Source of the DNA: Flammula alnicola
Taxonomy: Eukaryota > Basidiomycota > Agaricomycetes > Agaricales > Strophariaceae
DNA: 64,000 nt
Assembly (NCBI GenBank): GCA_015499995.1
Contig: JADNRV010000044.1
Coordinates: 1-64,000 of the forward strand
Direction of reading: 5' to 3'
Below, in pieces: positions 1 through 9,946 of the stretch (its first letter is position 1; the number at the start of each line of letters is the position of its first letter). The notes beneath the pieces were generated by a model. The model was not told where the DNA came from, did not search any database, and was given only the letters and a program-made list of their open reading frames with translations. The translations under genes were made by a program, and so were the position numbers.

Positions 1-181
1 TGCTTCTGCTTTGCTTCTGCTGCATGTGTTCAGATTCGGGGCATTGGGCAGAATGGATCTTCCCCGCATCGGATTCCCTTACTCACCACGCCTATTAAAA
101 AGACTCATATTACCCCACACTTATCCCTCGCCTCCCACATCTCTGCACACCTTTAAGTATACCTTCTTAGCGATCTTAGGG

Positions 182-1575
182 ATGGCTTCCTCCGAACAAA
201 GTGACTGTCACTCCGCTCTTCGCGCTCGTCCCAATTCGACCTCGAAAGAGTCCGTGACGCATGACGAATACGTAGTGGAGCATGAAAGTATTCGACAGAA
301 CTATCCCAACGCTTGGTCGCGCTACCGGTATGTGCATCAATTCATTTCCTTTGTCTTGGATGAGCTGATGAGTTATGGGCTAATGCTCTCTTTTCTCCAG
401 TGAAATATTCCGAGAACCGTTTGCCGAGTTTTTGGGAGTCGCTATCTTGATTATATTTGGAAATGGAGTTGACTGCCAGGTCGTTCTCGGTGGAAACAAA
501 CTGGTCTCTCCGTCGGAGAAAGGAGTGAGTCTGCTCTAGAGACTGCTCGTGTATTACGTTACTTACATGGTCATTAGAGTTATTTATCTATCAATGTCGG
601 ATGGGCAGTTGGAACAGCTATGGGTGTCTGGGTTTCCGGCGGCATTTCTGGTGGACATATAAATCCTGCTGTGCGTATCTTTATCACGACGGAATCGTAA
701 ATCCACTGATTAAAATATTTCTTGCAGGTTACACTCGCGTTTGCCACTTTCAGAGGCTTCCCATGGAAAAAGGTGCCCGTAAGTTCTTGACCTCATTTCT
801 TTTTCATGAATCCCCTCTTCAAACTGTTGCTTTTAAGATTTACATTGCAGCACAACTCCTTGGAGGCATCGTCGGGGCCGCCGTAGTTTATGCTAATTAC
901 TTCCACGCCATTGATCTTGTAGAAGGTCATGGCGTTCGAACCCTCGCCACCGCTGGTCTGTTTTCAACATATGCGGTGAGCCCATTATTTTATTTCTCTT
1001 AGAACCAGAAGATCTGATTTTTCTAAATTGATAGTTGGATTACATGACGAATGTCTCCTGCTTTTTTGACGAGTTCCTTGGGACGATGGCCCTCCTTTTC
1101 GTGGTTCTTGCCATAAATGACAAGAAAAATTCTCCCCCGCCTTCCGGTCTTGCCCCTCTCGTACTCTTCCTCCTTATTTTGGGAATTGGGGCTTCACTTG
1201 GAATGCAAACCGGTGGGTTTTTTCTCATTATAATCAACTTACTTTAGTATTAATGAAATGCAAAGGCTATGCAATTAACCCGGCCCGTGATCTAGGTCCA
1301 CGTTTGTTCACTGCCATGGCAGGCTATGGGAAGGAAGTGTTCACTTTCAGAAAGTTTGTTTTTTTTACCGTGCAGGAATATATTCCTTTTCTAACTGCGC
1401 GCCTAGTCAATACTGGCTTTGGTGTCCTGTCATTGCTCCTATTCTTGGCGCCCTCGTTGCCACCTTTTTTTATGACGCATTCCTGTACACTGGTGAAGAA
1501 AGCATACTTAACAAACCGTACGCCGCGCAATTCACCTCAAGTTCCTTCCATCTTTATAAAATAATCTCCTCATAG
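182..1575 (+). CDS. Aquaglyceroporin (MIP family channel)
   Basis: Membrane channel for water, glycerol or other small neutral solutes. Eight exons join into a protein of about 310 residues. Both pore half-helix motifs are visible: the first NPA, in [12 protein letters not shown], is split by an intron; the second lies in [15 protein letters not shown], and the D after NPAR is the glycerol-facilitator signature rather than that of a strict water channel. The soluble N-terminus begins MASSEQSD and six hydrophobic segments follow. The seven introns are short GT-AG, the first at 328-402. The final exon ends in LYTGEES..LNKPYA plus a short tail before TAG at 1573-1575. The start at 182 is the first ATG of an open exon; the same frame runs upstream without ATG support. 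The next gene, on the same strand, is a Cdc25/Acr2-like phosphatase. Family assignment is firm; substrate is inferred. Confidence 0.9.
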
Positions 1576-2220
1576 TACTGCGGAAGCTCGACGGCCTCAT
1601 ATCTACGCCAACCCTGGGCAACGCCCGCACATGCCCACGGGCGTTGCAACTTCTGACTCTGTGTAGAGTTAAACGCATCCATACTACTAGTACTCTGCCT
1701 AAGGAATTTACCGTACTCGTGCCAACTCATTTTCATGTAATACGTACCTACATGTTGTATCATAAAGTGATATCACCTTACGTCGGGGGCGGCCAGCGCA
1801 TATGTCTCACTTCAAGGAATAGGTCATTTGGCAGTGTTCGACTTCGACTCGAAGCACCTGGGACTGCATGGCAGCCGACAAAACATATTTATTATTTGTC
1901 CGAGAGGTTTCGGATAATTACTTTTCAAGCCCTATTTATTGTCCAGGAGATGTAACAGGACGCTCCCGACACAATTCTGGGTTGAAAATGATTTAGTATG
2001 TACATCGAGTACATACATAACGAGTACATACCTAAATTATTTCATAACGTTCGTGGCAAGTTCGTGTTTACAGTAGAAGTACTTATAAGTACTAGCGGGG
2101 ACTATATATGTGCCGATGTTGATGACGTAATAATCTATGCTTTCTTTATTGCAGCCTCTGACCCCGGGTTACACTTATCAACGTTGCCTCTCTGCAGTAT
2201 CTCGTGGTGGCCTATTGAAG
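1576..2220. other. Intergenic spacer
   Basis: No coding exon, RNA gene or repeat family could be recognised between the aquaglyceroporin stop and the Cdc25-like gene. The short ORFs here have no splice-compatible continuation or known motif. The stretch just before 2221 probably holds the promoter and 5' leader of the downstream gene. Confidence 0.5.
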
Positions 2221-2851
2221 ATGCACAAAACGGTGCGCTACATGAACGGGGATGTATGGCACTTCGACAGATAAGCTGTTCTTCTTCCCTACTAACTGCT
2301 GTCAAGGAACTTGCAGATCTCATGAAGAGCGGCAAGGCGCCAAAACGAGATTTTGTCATCGTAGATGTCCGCGATGACGATTATGTTGGAGGAAATATTA
2401 AAGGCAGCATGAACTATCCATCGCAAGAGTTTCTCATGAACGTGGATGGCCTAGTCAAACAGACGAAAGAGGTTCCGTTGGTTATCTTTCATTGTACCTT
2501 ATCGCAAGTTCGGTGAGCTTTGGGCTTGCATCAACTACACACCTTTTGACCGATTAACTTTCTCAAAGTGGGCCTAAAGCTGCCAGGGTGAGTCTGTTTT
2601 TCGTGTTCAGGAACTCATGGCTTGATTGTCCCGCAGATCTATTCGGAAACAAGGCACAACGCTCAAGGAAAGGATATTAAACACGAAGTGGCTATTCTTC
2701 GCGACGGTTTCTCGCAATTCCAGGTGAAGTACAAGGTAAGCACTACCATTCACCTATTGCTCCCTGATCTTTTGGGTTGAGAATGTGTCAGGATGATCCC
2801 GAACTTGTGGAAAACTGGGATAAGGAGGTTTGGGCGTCGGAATGGAGCTAG
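2221..2851 (+). CDS. Cdc25-like rhodanese-fold phosphatase / arsenate reductase family (Ych1/Ibp1/Acr2 type)
   Basis: Small single-domain protein of 138 residues in five exons (first intron 2254-2306). The first exon reads MHKTVRYMNGD and continues as ELADLMKSGK after splicing, which fixes the start at 2221. The rhodanese fold shows VIVDVRDDDYVGGNIKGSMNYPS, and the catalytic loop is HCTLSQVRGPKAA, a C74-X5-R80 phosphatase loop; C74 is the expected nucleophile. Known members are dual phosphatases (yeast Ych1, fission yeast Ibp1) or arsenate reductases (Acr2). The TLSQVRGP loop resembles Ych1 more than Acr2, so reductase activity is only a possibility. The stop lies 58 nt from the stop of convergent COX20. 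Confidence 0.85.
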
Positions 2852-2909
2852 TCCGATTCGTTGAAGGATTCCACATTATAGAATCGCTCGTGCATTTTAG
2901 GACCTAGAA

Positions 2910-3465
2910 TTACAATGCTGATGTAGTCGACGGGTCCACTGGCTGATCGCTGTTGTCCTTGACGGTCCTTTTAGGCATATTTTCCATGACCCGAGTTATC
3001 TGCTTGCGTTCGTCCGCAAAGCGCTTTTGGCATATGTGCCTTTACATTTGCCAGAATCTTGAGGGAACCAGATTGTGACATGAACAGTGCAAACTTACCA
3101 TGAACCCAAAGCAAGGATGGTAAACGTTCCGATTGCCCAATTACCAGCCATCAAAGGGCCTATAAACGAAGAGCGGGCCGATTATCCACTTATTTCAAGA
3201 TAGGTTGGACGAACGCACCTGTTGATAGACCACGTATCACCCCCATGCCAGCCCCACCAGCAATCCCTGTCAGCAAGGCATTCCGTGCACATGGCATATC
3301 AGTAACATGTTTCGCACTCTAAAAATCAAATATGGGATAAAAATGTATTTGAAATCTGCCAGCGAGATATACCTCTATTGAGTCATGAAGGAGATTTCCT
3401 GTCGGGGAAGGCACCCTCGAAGGCAAATTTTGTACTTGGGGGGTTGAATTGCTGTCCGTCGACAT
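2910..3465 (-). CDS. COX20: Cytochrome c oxidase assembly protein COX20
   Basis: Inner-mitochondrial-membrane chaperone that stabilises newly made Cox2 during assembly of complex IV. Four exons give 127 residues starting MSTDSNSTPQ. The family core is clear: DMPCARNALLTGIAGGAGMG, then IRGLSTG, then MAGNWAIGTFTILALGSW, two hydrophobic segments around a short loop, followed by a charged tail HICQKRFADERKQITR. The W codon before HICQK is split by the last intron and its restoration supports the model. Length matches small fungal COX20. It ends tail-to-tail with the Cdc25-like gene, so the 3' UTRs must nearly abut or overlap. No frame problem was seen. Confidence 0.85.
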
Positions 3466-4574
3466 GGTGGTTGTCCGCGATCTGGTCAACTAAGTGTGTC
3501 ATTCAAGCTCAGGATTTTTCTTGGGCATTCGTATCATGTGACATAGAATTATTCCCACGACCCAACCCAACTTGCGACTACCGTGTCAGACTCGAAGTAC
3601 ATAGATTCTAGATTCTAGAACATGCTGCGAGTGCAAAAATTCGCAGAAATGGACTGGAATATGAAGCCCTCAACAAGCAGTATATACTAAGGTACTCATA
3701 AGTGATATGTAAATTGTCGCGCTTTGTCTTGGCTTTGTCGCGCTTGTCCGTTGCTCCGGCAATACCCGTTCTGTCAGTGCATATGCTCGTTGGTGGCTCG
3801 ATGAAAAATACGGAGTATGCGACCGAATTCGACGTCATCAACGGTCCTGTGACGTGTGTTAACAAAATTTTAAAATGGGACACCTCGAAATAGGTGTTCG
3901 ATTTCAAAAATTGCCTATAAAGTTGATTATTTCCTTTTTTGGGTTTCTCTGTGGAAACGTGCCTTCCCCTCGAGGTACACGAAACAGACGCAAGTAAATC
4001 TATATCTATTATCATTTGTAAAAATTGTAGTACAGGCCACTTCGGTATTGCTTCGGTATGCTAGATACTATATATTCATACTCGAGTAGATATAACTATT
4101 TAGTCGACATTTAGTTTATACAAGAATTTGAAGCCACGAGTCCGAAAATACTACATAGGCACCAGGGATAAAGGTCAAGAATACTGCTCAGGATTCGCAT
4201 TTTTTCATCCTCCACTCATATTCAATCTGGGGCAATTTATCCTCATTGAACCTAAAGAAGCAGGTATCCAAACAAACATAAATAGTATATAAGGGAGTAT
4301 TACGACTAATGCAATGCCTGCCTAGGCTGGGAAAAAGCAAGTTTATCCTTGGAGAAAATGCCGTTGTGTGCGGTCCTGCTCGCAACCCAGCCTCCACATT
4401 CTACATACAGAATATACCACACTGAATTCCATTCATCCAAATACAATCTATATCTAACTACACCTCCATATCTAAGATATTCAATACCACAAATCTATAT
4501 ATCTAACTACACCTCTCAGGCTAACATATCCCTGCTACTCAGAACCATCTAAGCCACCATACCCGCTGGGAAAT
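3466..4574. other. Gene-free AT-rich spacer
   Basis: About 1.1 kb between the start of COX20 and the 3' end of the DUF3605 gene. Composition becomes AT-rich from about 3900. Short ORFs on both strands lack splice-compatible partners or motifs. The only structure seen is a short direct repeat near 4445-4516. Confidence 0.5.
4445..4516. repeat. Short imperfect direct repeat
   Basis: A unit of about 22 bases containing CTATATCTAACTACACCTC at 4445-4466 is repeated as CTATATATCTAACTACACCT at about 4494-4514. The second copy has an extra TA. It lies in AT-rich noncoding DNA and looks like local slippage; no mobile element boundary was recognised. Confidence 0.6.
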
Positions 4575-5624
4575 TTATTTTCGTCTTGCAAAAATATGAA
4601 TATGGGCGAGTCCTGGGACGCTTTGCAGTCTCTACAGAGCATTGATTAGACCGAGAGCGCATGCAAATGGAATACATTGAGAACTCACTGGAGGGTTAAC
4701 AAACCAAGCGGTTTCCCATACTTGTTCTGGCCACCGAGTTTTCACGTATCGATGGACCTCCTTTCCAGCATCTTCAATTAGGGCGGCTTCCTCTTGCGTA
4801 GGAGGTTCCGATTTTATCATGTTGTCCATCGTGATGCCCCACTCGGAGAGAGCACCCATACACGAAGAAAGCTCCGAGGGTGAAGGCGGCGGCGAATCAT
4901 TACCTGTAAAGCCCCATAACCCGTCTTGCTCTATTCTTGGCTTGATAGCTTCAGCGACAAGGTCTGTATGATAGATTGGGACCTTCGTCCAGACCAGAGT
5001 GTGTTCAACTTCTGGAGGAACTATACAATGGCACCCGGATGTATGAGCGAGCGCCGACAATGTCTTGCCGTTAAAACTTACCTGAATAGGGCCAGTCATT
5101 CTGAATGATACTGATGTATCTCGAGGGAGTCTCACACGAGAAATAAGCGGGAGGATCTTCAGATATGCCGGGGGTTGTTTCAGAAGAGGCATTATCGGCC
5201 AGAGGATGAGGCAAGTCGACTTCGAGAGAAGATTTCAAAAGCGATAAGGTGTCCGGCTGACCCCAACGCAAACGGTAATTCATAAGATACTTGACTAAGG
5301 GATAGTCAGGCCAATTCTCTCATTTTCAACCACGACACCTACCCATTGAACCATGTTGTTGGGTTATCCCTACCGCCCACTCATCATATCGCTTTTGAAG
5401 TTTTCGATCTCGTTTGAGGAGGCCAAGGTCACTGGGACGCCAGTCAATTTAGAGAATCCAACTCAGCGGAAGCTAAGGACTAACCCTGAGTTGACAAAGG
5501 TTTTCAGTTGATTCCATGTGAACTTCGCAGGATAATGCACCAGGATTTCTTCTCTCGTAGGAGGCCCAGTCCGAAGTGGAACTTCAGCTCCCGTCAAAGA
5601 CGAAATACGAGAGGCGTTCAGCAT
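4575..5624 (-). CDS. DUF3605 family protein (N-acetylglucosamine-induced protein 1-like)
   Basis: Uncharacterised fungal family, one member of which was named for induction by N-acetylglucosamine in Candida. Exons give about 270 residues starting MLNASRISSLTG. Family marks appear in order: FTWNQLKTFVNSGDLGLLKR, VKYLMNYRLRWG, ISIIQNDWPYS, HTLVWTKVPI, KTRWPEQVWETAWFVNPP, and the closing RLQSVPGLAHIHIFARRK. The last exon is reached only through an intron whose donor follows NPP; without splicing the frame would read to a false stop at 4632. Molecular function is unknown. Its start lies about 280 nt from the divergently transcribed SAC3-like gene, so a shared promoter is plausible. Confidence 0.8.
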
Positions 5625-5904
5625 CTTTGAGAACGGGAAGATTCAAAGGCTGTATCCTGGAGATGAATAACAATTTGGTTTGAATCAAAGGGTTGCAGTG
5701 ATGTGGTCATGAGTGCGGGCTCTGCGCGGACCGTCATAGCAGGGATGAGAAGGCAGATCTATTTCTCCGTTGTCGATCTTTCCATAATCGTCTTGACGCG
5801 GACATATCCCACATTCACGGGTTCTCGCAAACAATCATCTTCATTTGGCCTCTCCATCGTCATCGTCATCTTCTATTCTAATATTTCAACTACTTGTTTA
5901 CAGA

Positions 5905-7299
5905 ATGTCTGAACGGAGAAAGGTGGACAGAAGCACGCATGGGGGCGCCGAAAGGAGTTGGCGATCTCGAGGTCGAGGACGGGGACGAGGAGGCGCCCCA
6001 GTACCGTCAAGAGAAATCACGACTACACCTTCGAACTCTCGCCATCTGATAGATCTGCAACGCAGATGTCGCCAGATGACCTGGCAACTAGGAGACGGAT
6101 GAACCTCATGGCTTCTGTGAGTCGGAGTAGTGGATTAGAGCAAGACGGCGATGAGTGCGTTCACGAGCATGTTCAGTGTTGACTACGCCATGATAGAACT
6201 CTATTCCTCTAGCTTGAAGAACTACAAGACCCAAGAAGAGTATAGAGAGTTTATTCAGGAAAAGGCATTTACACCATATAAATTCTATTCCATGTACATA
6301 TCATTGACCGGTCAATTTCGTGGTGTAGGTGAAAGACGTCCTCGGGAAATTTCTCAAACTGTGCCAGAATCCGAGACGAGAAAAAGCAAAGAATAGATAT
6401 CCAAGAAAATCTACTTATCATTTTCCGTGAGTCCTATCTTCACCTTCACTATTAGAACTCGAAACTCAATATACGATTACGTGATGTTTGTAGGAAATTG
6501 AGGGAAGGCGTAGCCTCGTCGTCCCGAAAGGATGCCTTCGCATTAGAAAGTATGTAGAAATTCCAACTTGTCTCGAAGTCTTATACCCCTCTAACATCCT
6601 CCAGCATATGAAACTTCTCTGTATATTTCCATCATCTTCAAATCGCCGAAGCAAACAACTTCCATCATTCCTCACCTCTTCCCACCGAGAATTTCTGGAC
6701 AGCTGCAGTCGGCAGGCTTCACATTGGCATCTCCCTCCATTTTTAGTCTCCTGAATTCACTTCTGCATTATCTCGTGACATTCTACCCCTCTCAGGGCCC
6801 CTACCACCAGCACCTTGGTTCCATACCGGAAACCTTGCTGCCTAACAAATCTCAGGTGTCTACGTGGTTGTCTTCACTCACAAAAAGCCTGCGCATGAGG
6901 AATTATGCGAGATTTGCAGTTCTTTCACAAAGAGCTACCGTCGTGGATATGCTCGAAACATCTGTGGCCAATTCAAAGAAAGTTGATACGAAGGGTTCAT
7001 CGCCACACGGGGATGATAATCTTGGTCTGAAAGCCGTGCTATTTCTTGTAGATACATTAAGGAAGAAGGCCGCGGACACTGCATGGGCTGTTATACGTTC
7101 TGCTTATCGGGAACTGTCGTGCGATCAGGCTTCAGTGGAAACTAAAACCTGGCTGACGCGGTCATTATGCCTTGAGTCCGCAGTCGCGGACTCCCAGAAT
7201 TGCGACGTCGAAACTTGGCTAGAAAGAATGGCACCTCTGGGTCATGTGCGGAGGAAGGAAGGTATTGAAGGAAGGTGGATCGTGTGTAAAGCTCGATGA
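5905..7299 (+). CDS. Possible SAC3/GANP-type PCI-domain protein
   Basis: The 3' half is well supported: LREGVASSSRKDAFALETYE joins across a 50-nt intron, followed by a long open exon with SLRMRNYARFAVLSQ, DTLRKKAADTAWAVIRSAYR and the end GHVRRKEGIEGRWIVCKAR. The helical NYARF segment and terminal winged-helix-like region resemble small SAC3/GANP proteins linked to mRNA export, but no decisive motif such as TCPDMCP was found. The 5' part starts at MSERRK and is rich in Arg-Gly (RGRGRGRGG); its exons between 6000 and 6480 could not be joined with confidence. One or more single-base gaps like those in neighbouring genes may be the cause. It converges with rna1, 209 nt away. Product is inferred, existence of a gene is likely. 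Confidence 0.42.
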
Positions 7300-7508
7300 C
7301 CATCAATCGTCCATTCTCCGAATCAGCAACCTTGGTTGGCTCCAGAAATATGTATAATGAATGGTATATATGATATCTAGTTACTTGTGTATACACTCTG
7401 TTGGCTATCGATGTTTGGTTTGGTATATCGTCAATGTGGCGTAAAAAAGAAGACGAAGGTGAGATCGGAAGTACTGTAAATGTCGATAGCACATCTCGCT
7501 CCCACTGG

Positions 7509-8802
7509 TCACCGAATCTCGACTTTGCTGAGAAGATCGGCGAGATCGTCTGCAGAATCTCGAGGTTTCGTTGGCTCTGTCGAGACTGGGGCCTCCTTGG
7601 CGCCTCTATCTCCTTTGCTGCTGCTTCCTCCTCCTTCTTTGCCACCTCTTCCACTGCTTCCACCTTCACTTCCACTTCCTCCTCCTTCTCTTCCTTCTCT
7701 CCTCCTCCTCTTCGTCTGAGGCGAACAACCGTCCTCCTCTCTGCTTCAAGCTCAAAGAGATGTTTTCCAGGTGTTCGTCGTCTTCTTCTACCTCGTTCCA
7801 TTGCAATTCCAGATTCATTAAACTTTTGAGGCCCTGGGAGATTGCGCTCGCCAGGACTCCAAAGATGCATTCTCGAGGTTGTTGTTCTGTAGTTGCAAGG
7901 TGTGGAGCTTGGGGTTTGATCCTGTGCCAAAGCTTCGATGAGGCCGGGGACCTCGCCCTCGAAGAAAGGACGCAATCCGAAAGGTTGAGAGTGTGGAGAT
8001 CAGGCCAGGAGGCAAGGGCTTCTGTCCAGGCCTCGACGCCACTCAAGTTTCCATCGACTGTGAAAGTGTTATCTTGGAGATCGATATGTTGGATGTTCGG
8101 ATTCTTCGCCAACCCTTTCGCCAGTGCAGTGACACCTTCCATCCGAATACCATTCTGGACCATCCGAACCTCCTCCAGAGTACCATGGGCTTCGAAGGCT
8201 TCAGCCCATGCCGGAGCGGATCCGTTCTCCAAACGGTTACGACCACAGATGACGACCTTGAGGTTCGACTTCTTTCCTTCCGCCTTGCTCATTTAGCGGA
8301 TTCGAGCAGGGCATTGGCGATGACGACCCCTCCGGCAGGTCCCAGACCATTGTTGTTTAGTCTTAAAATCTGGAAGCTTCGATTGTGGGTGAGGAATGGC
8401 ACCATTGGGTCTACGGATCGTCCGCCGAAAGCGTTATCGCTGAGATTTATCTCTACGAGGGACGTCTTGTCTTTCAGAGCGTCGCAGATTGCGGAGAGTG
8501 CTTGAGGAATTTCAGAGATCAGACGCCCAGTGAAGATATCTGCGAAATTGGCGACCTGTGTGGCGATCAGTAAGATGTGGACGAGAATACGGATATTTAT
8601 TGACCTTTAGCACAGTAGTTTTGGAAAGAAATTCGGAAAGAGCTTCAGACGCGTCTACACCGATTGTATTGCCGCCAAAGTGGATTTCCTCGATAACGGT
8701 GGGATCGACATCTTTCAAATAGGGCTCGAGATCGGCGCGTGTGTTGAGCTTGAGACCTTTCCCTTGTAGGCTAAGGATAGTTGGAGAAGATTTGGGTGTC
8801 AT
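7509..8802 (-). CDS. rna1: Ran GTPase-activating protein (RanGAP, RNA1); frame interrupted
   Basis: Activates GTP hydrolysis by Ran on the cytoplasmic side of the nuclear pore and so sets the direction of nuclear transport. Exon 1 ([19 protein letters not shown]) is followed by an intron near 8560-8605 and then leucine-rich repeats: [73 protein letters not shown]. An acidic tail leads to [16 protein letters not shown] and TGA at 7509-7511. The repeats lie in different frames: a base appears missing at 8292-8294, 7956-7958, 7921-7922 and 7854-7855, and twice more in the acidic region near 7600-7720. Protein similarity continues exactly across each break, so sequencing error is more likely than a pseudogene of this essential gene. 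Confidence 0.85.
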
Positions 8803-9230
8803 GGCGCAAATAGGTCGCGTCGCAAATAAAGGTAATGATCAAAAGAGAGGAGAGAAAGTTAAAGGTGGTGATCAAGGTCCGAGTCACATCAAATTTTGAT
8901 TCTTGAATCGGAAATCCAGTGGCATCACAGCCACGTGATTCCAATGATCGACCAATTGCCCCTCGGCGCCTAATTCAAAAACTTCAATTGGCACCTTCTC
9001 TCATCTCGACCACATTGAACACCTCCCTTGGTAAGAATTCGCTGCTCTCAACTCCGTGGTGATCCTAATTCCCTCCACCCCAGTCGCTGTCGTTTGATTG
9101 CGAGGCTACTCAAGGTTTTTTTGTTGTTGTTTTTCTTAGCCGAGTGACAGTCCGATGCAGTAACAGGAACATCTTCAGATATGGGGTGTCGGTCGCAGGC
9201 CTCCTTATAACTTGCGATTAGATGTTAGAA
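8803..9230. promoter_or_regulatory. Promoter/leader region between rna1 and the small ORF
   Basis: Upstream of rna1 on one side and of the small plus-strand ORF on the other. A leader-like stretch at about 8990-9033 is followed by a donor GTAAGA at 9031, a T-rich tract and TTCTTAG near 9140, which fits an intron in a 5' UTR. No other coding potential was seen. Confidence 0.35.
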
Positions 9231-9338
9231 ATGGCCTTTTTTTTTAAGGGTGACCCAATTACCGGGATCAGCCCCGCCTTTTCCGTTTGTCGTAAAGAAG
9301 CCGAGAAGGCCGGCAGCCGCTGGGTGCCCGTCGACTAA
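9231..9338 (+). CDS. Possible 35-residue protein
   Basis: An ATG at 9231 opens 35 codons ending with TAA at 9336. It begins MAFFFKGDPITG and ends CRKEAEKAGSRWVPVD. Codons after the first five are strongly biased to C or G third positions (GCC, AAG, CGC, GTC, GAC), unlike random noncoding DNA. A plausible spliced leader lies upstream. The T9-AAG just before the GGTGAC could instead be an intron acceptor, in which case this is the last exon of a slightly longer protein, and the T run is also a likely place for a miscounted base. No family was recognised; small mitochondrial subunits have this size, but that is only a guess. Confidence 0.35.
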   Translation: MAFFFKGDPITGISPAFSVCRKEAEKAGSRWVPVD

Positions 9339-9946
9339 ACATGAAAGATAAACCGTAAGAAATGGAATGATTCACATTGTGCGGAAAATGCTAGGAAGTG
9401 GTGTGCTCATTTTGGCTTCGGCTCCCTCGAGTGAAGTGGGTGACATTTAGCAAAGAGCCGCGCACATTTTTAAGCGATGGTAGAAGCTTTCTAATTTTTG
9501 AATTGTGCGGATAGCATATTTAGACCGCTCGTAGCATGAGGTGAAGTACCGCGATGTAGGATCGTGGATTCTACCTTCCTCATCCTTTTTCAACGGCTGG
9601 TTGGCACGAGCCTAATTTAAGCGACTCAGTGACTTGTATTCGACTCACGTATGAAGTGGCAGGAGGGCTAATACTTTGCGTTGTTTCGTTTGTTGTAGAG
9701 GTGTACAGGGAGGACGAATTAAGAACAACGGTTGAAATGTAAAATCGTCCTCTAGCTTTGAAATTGCCCCACATGTTTGTCGGAGTCAGAATTACAGCTA
9801 ACAAACAAGCGCATAGAGTCGGAGAATAGAAATAACTAGTAAACACTGAGAAAGATACACGACGGTATTTTATGATACAAAGAAGACAGTCAGAAATAGA
9901 GCTACATATTCAAACAAAACGTTATAGATTGACGGAAGTAACGAAC
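9339..9946. other. Intergenic spacer
   Basis: No gene, repeat or RNA motif recognised. The region presumably contains the 3' UTRs of the small plus-strand ORF and of the minus-strand F-box gene. Confidence 0.45.

Noticed and set aside
7401..7829. Plus-strand ORFs rich in Ser/Leu
   Set aside because: Antisense of the RanGAP acidic tail, with the composition expected from that.
7142..7975. 277-codon minus-strand ORF covering the rna1 3' part
   Set aside because: It is one of three frames of the acidic low-complexity tail of rna1. Its middle carries a fragment of RanGAP similarity, but its ends do not, and the true C-terminus is in another frame.
8292..8294. AAA-TGA at an rna1 frame break as a programmed frameshift site
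   Set aside because: Programmed shifts at AAA-stop sites (Euplotes) are +1, whereas here one base is missing, and the other breaks in the same gene lack any common motif.
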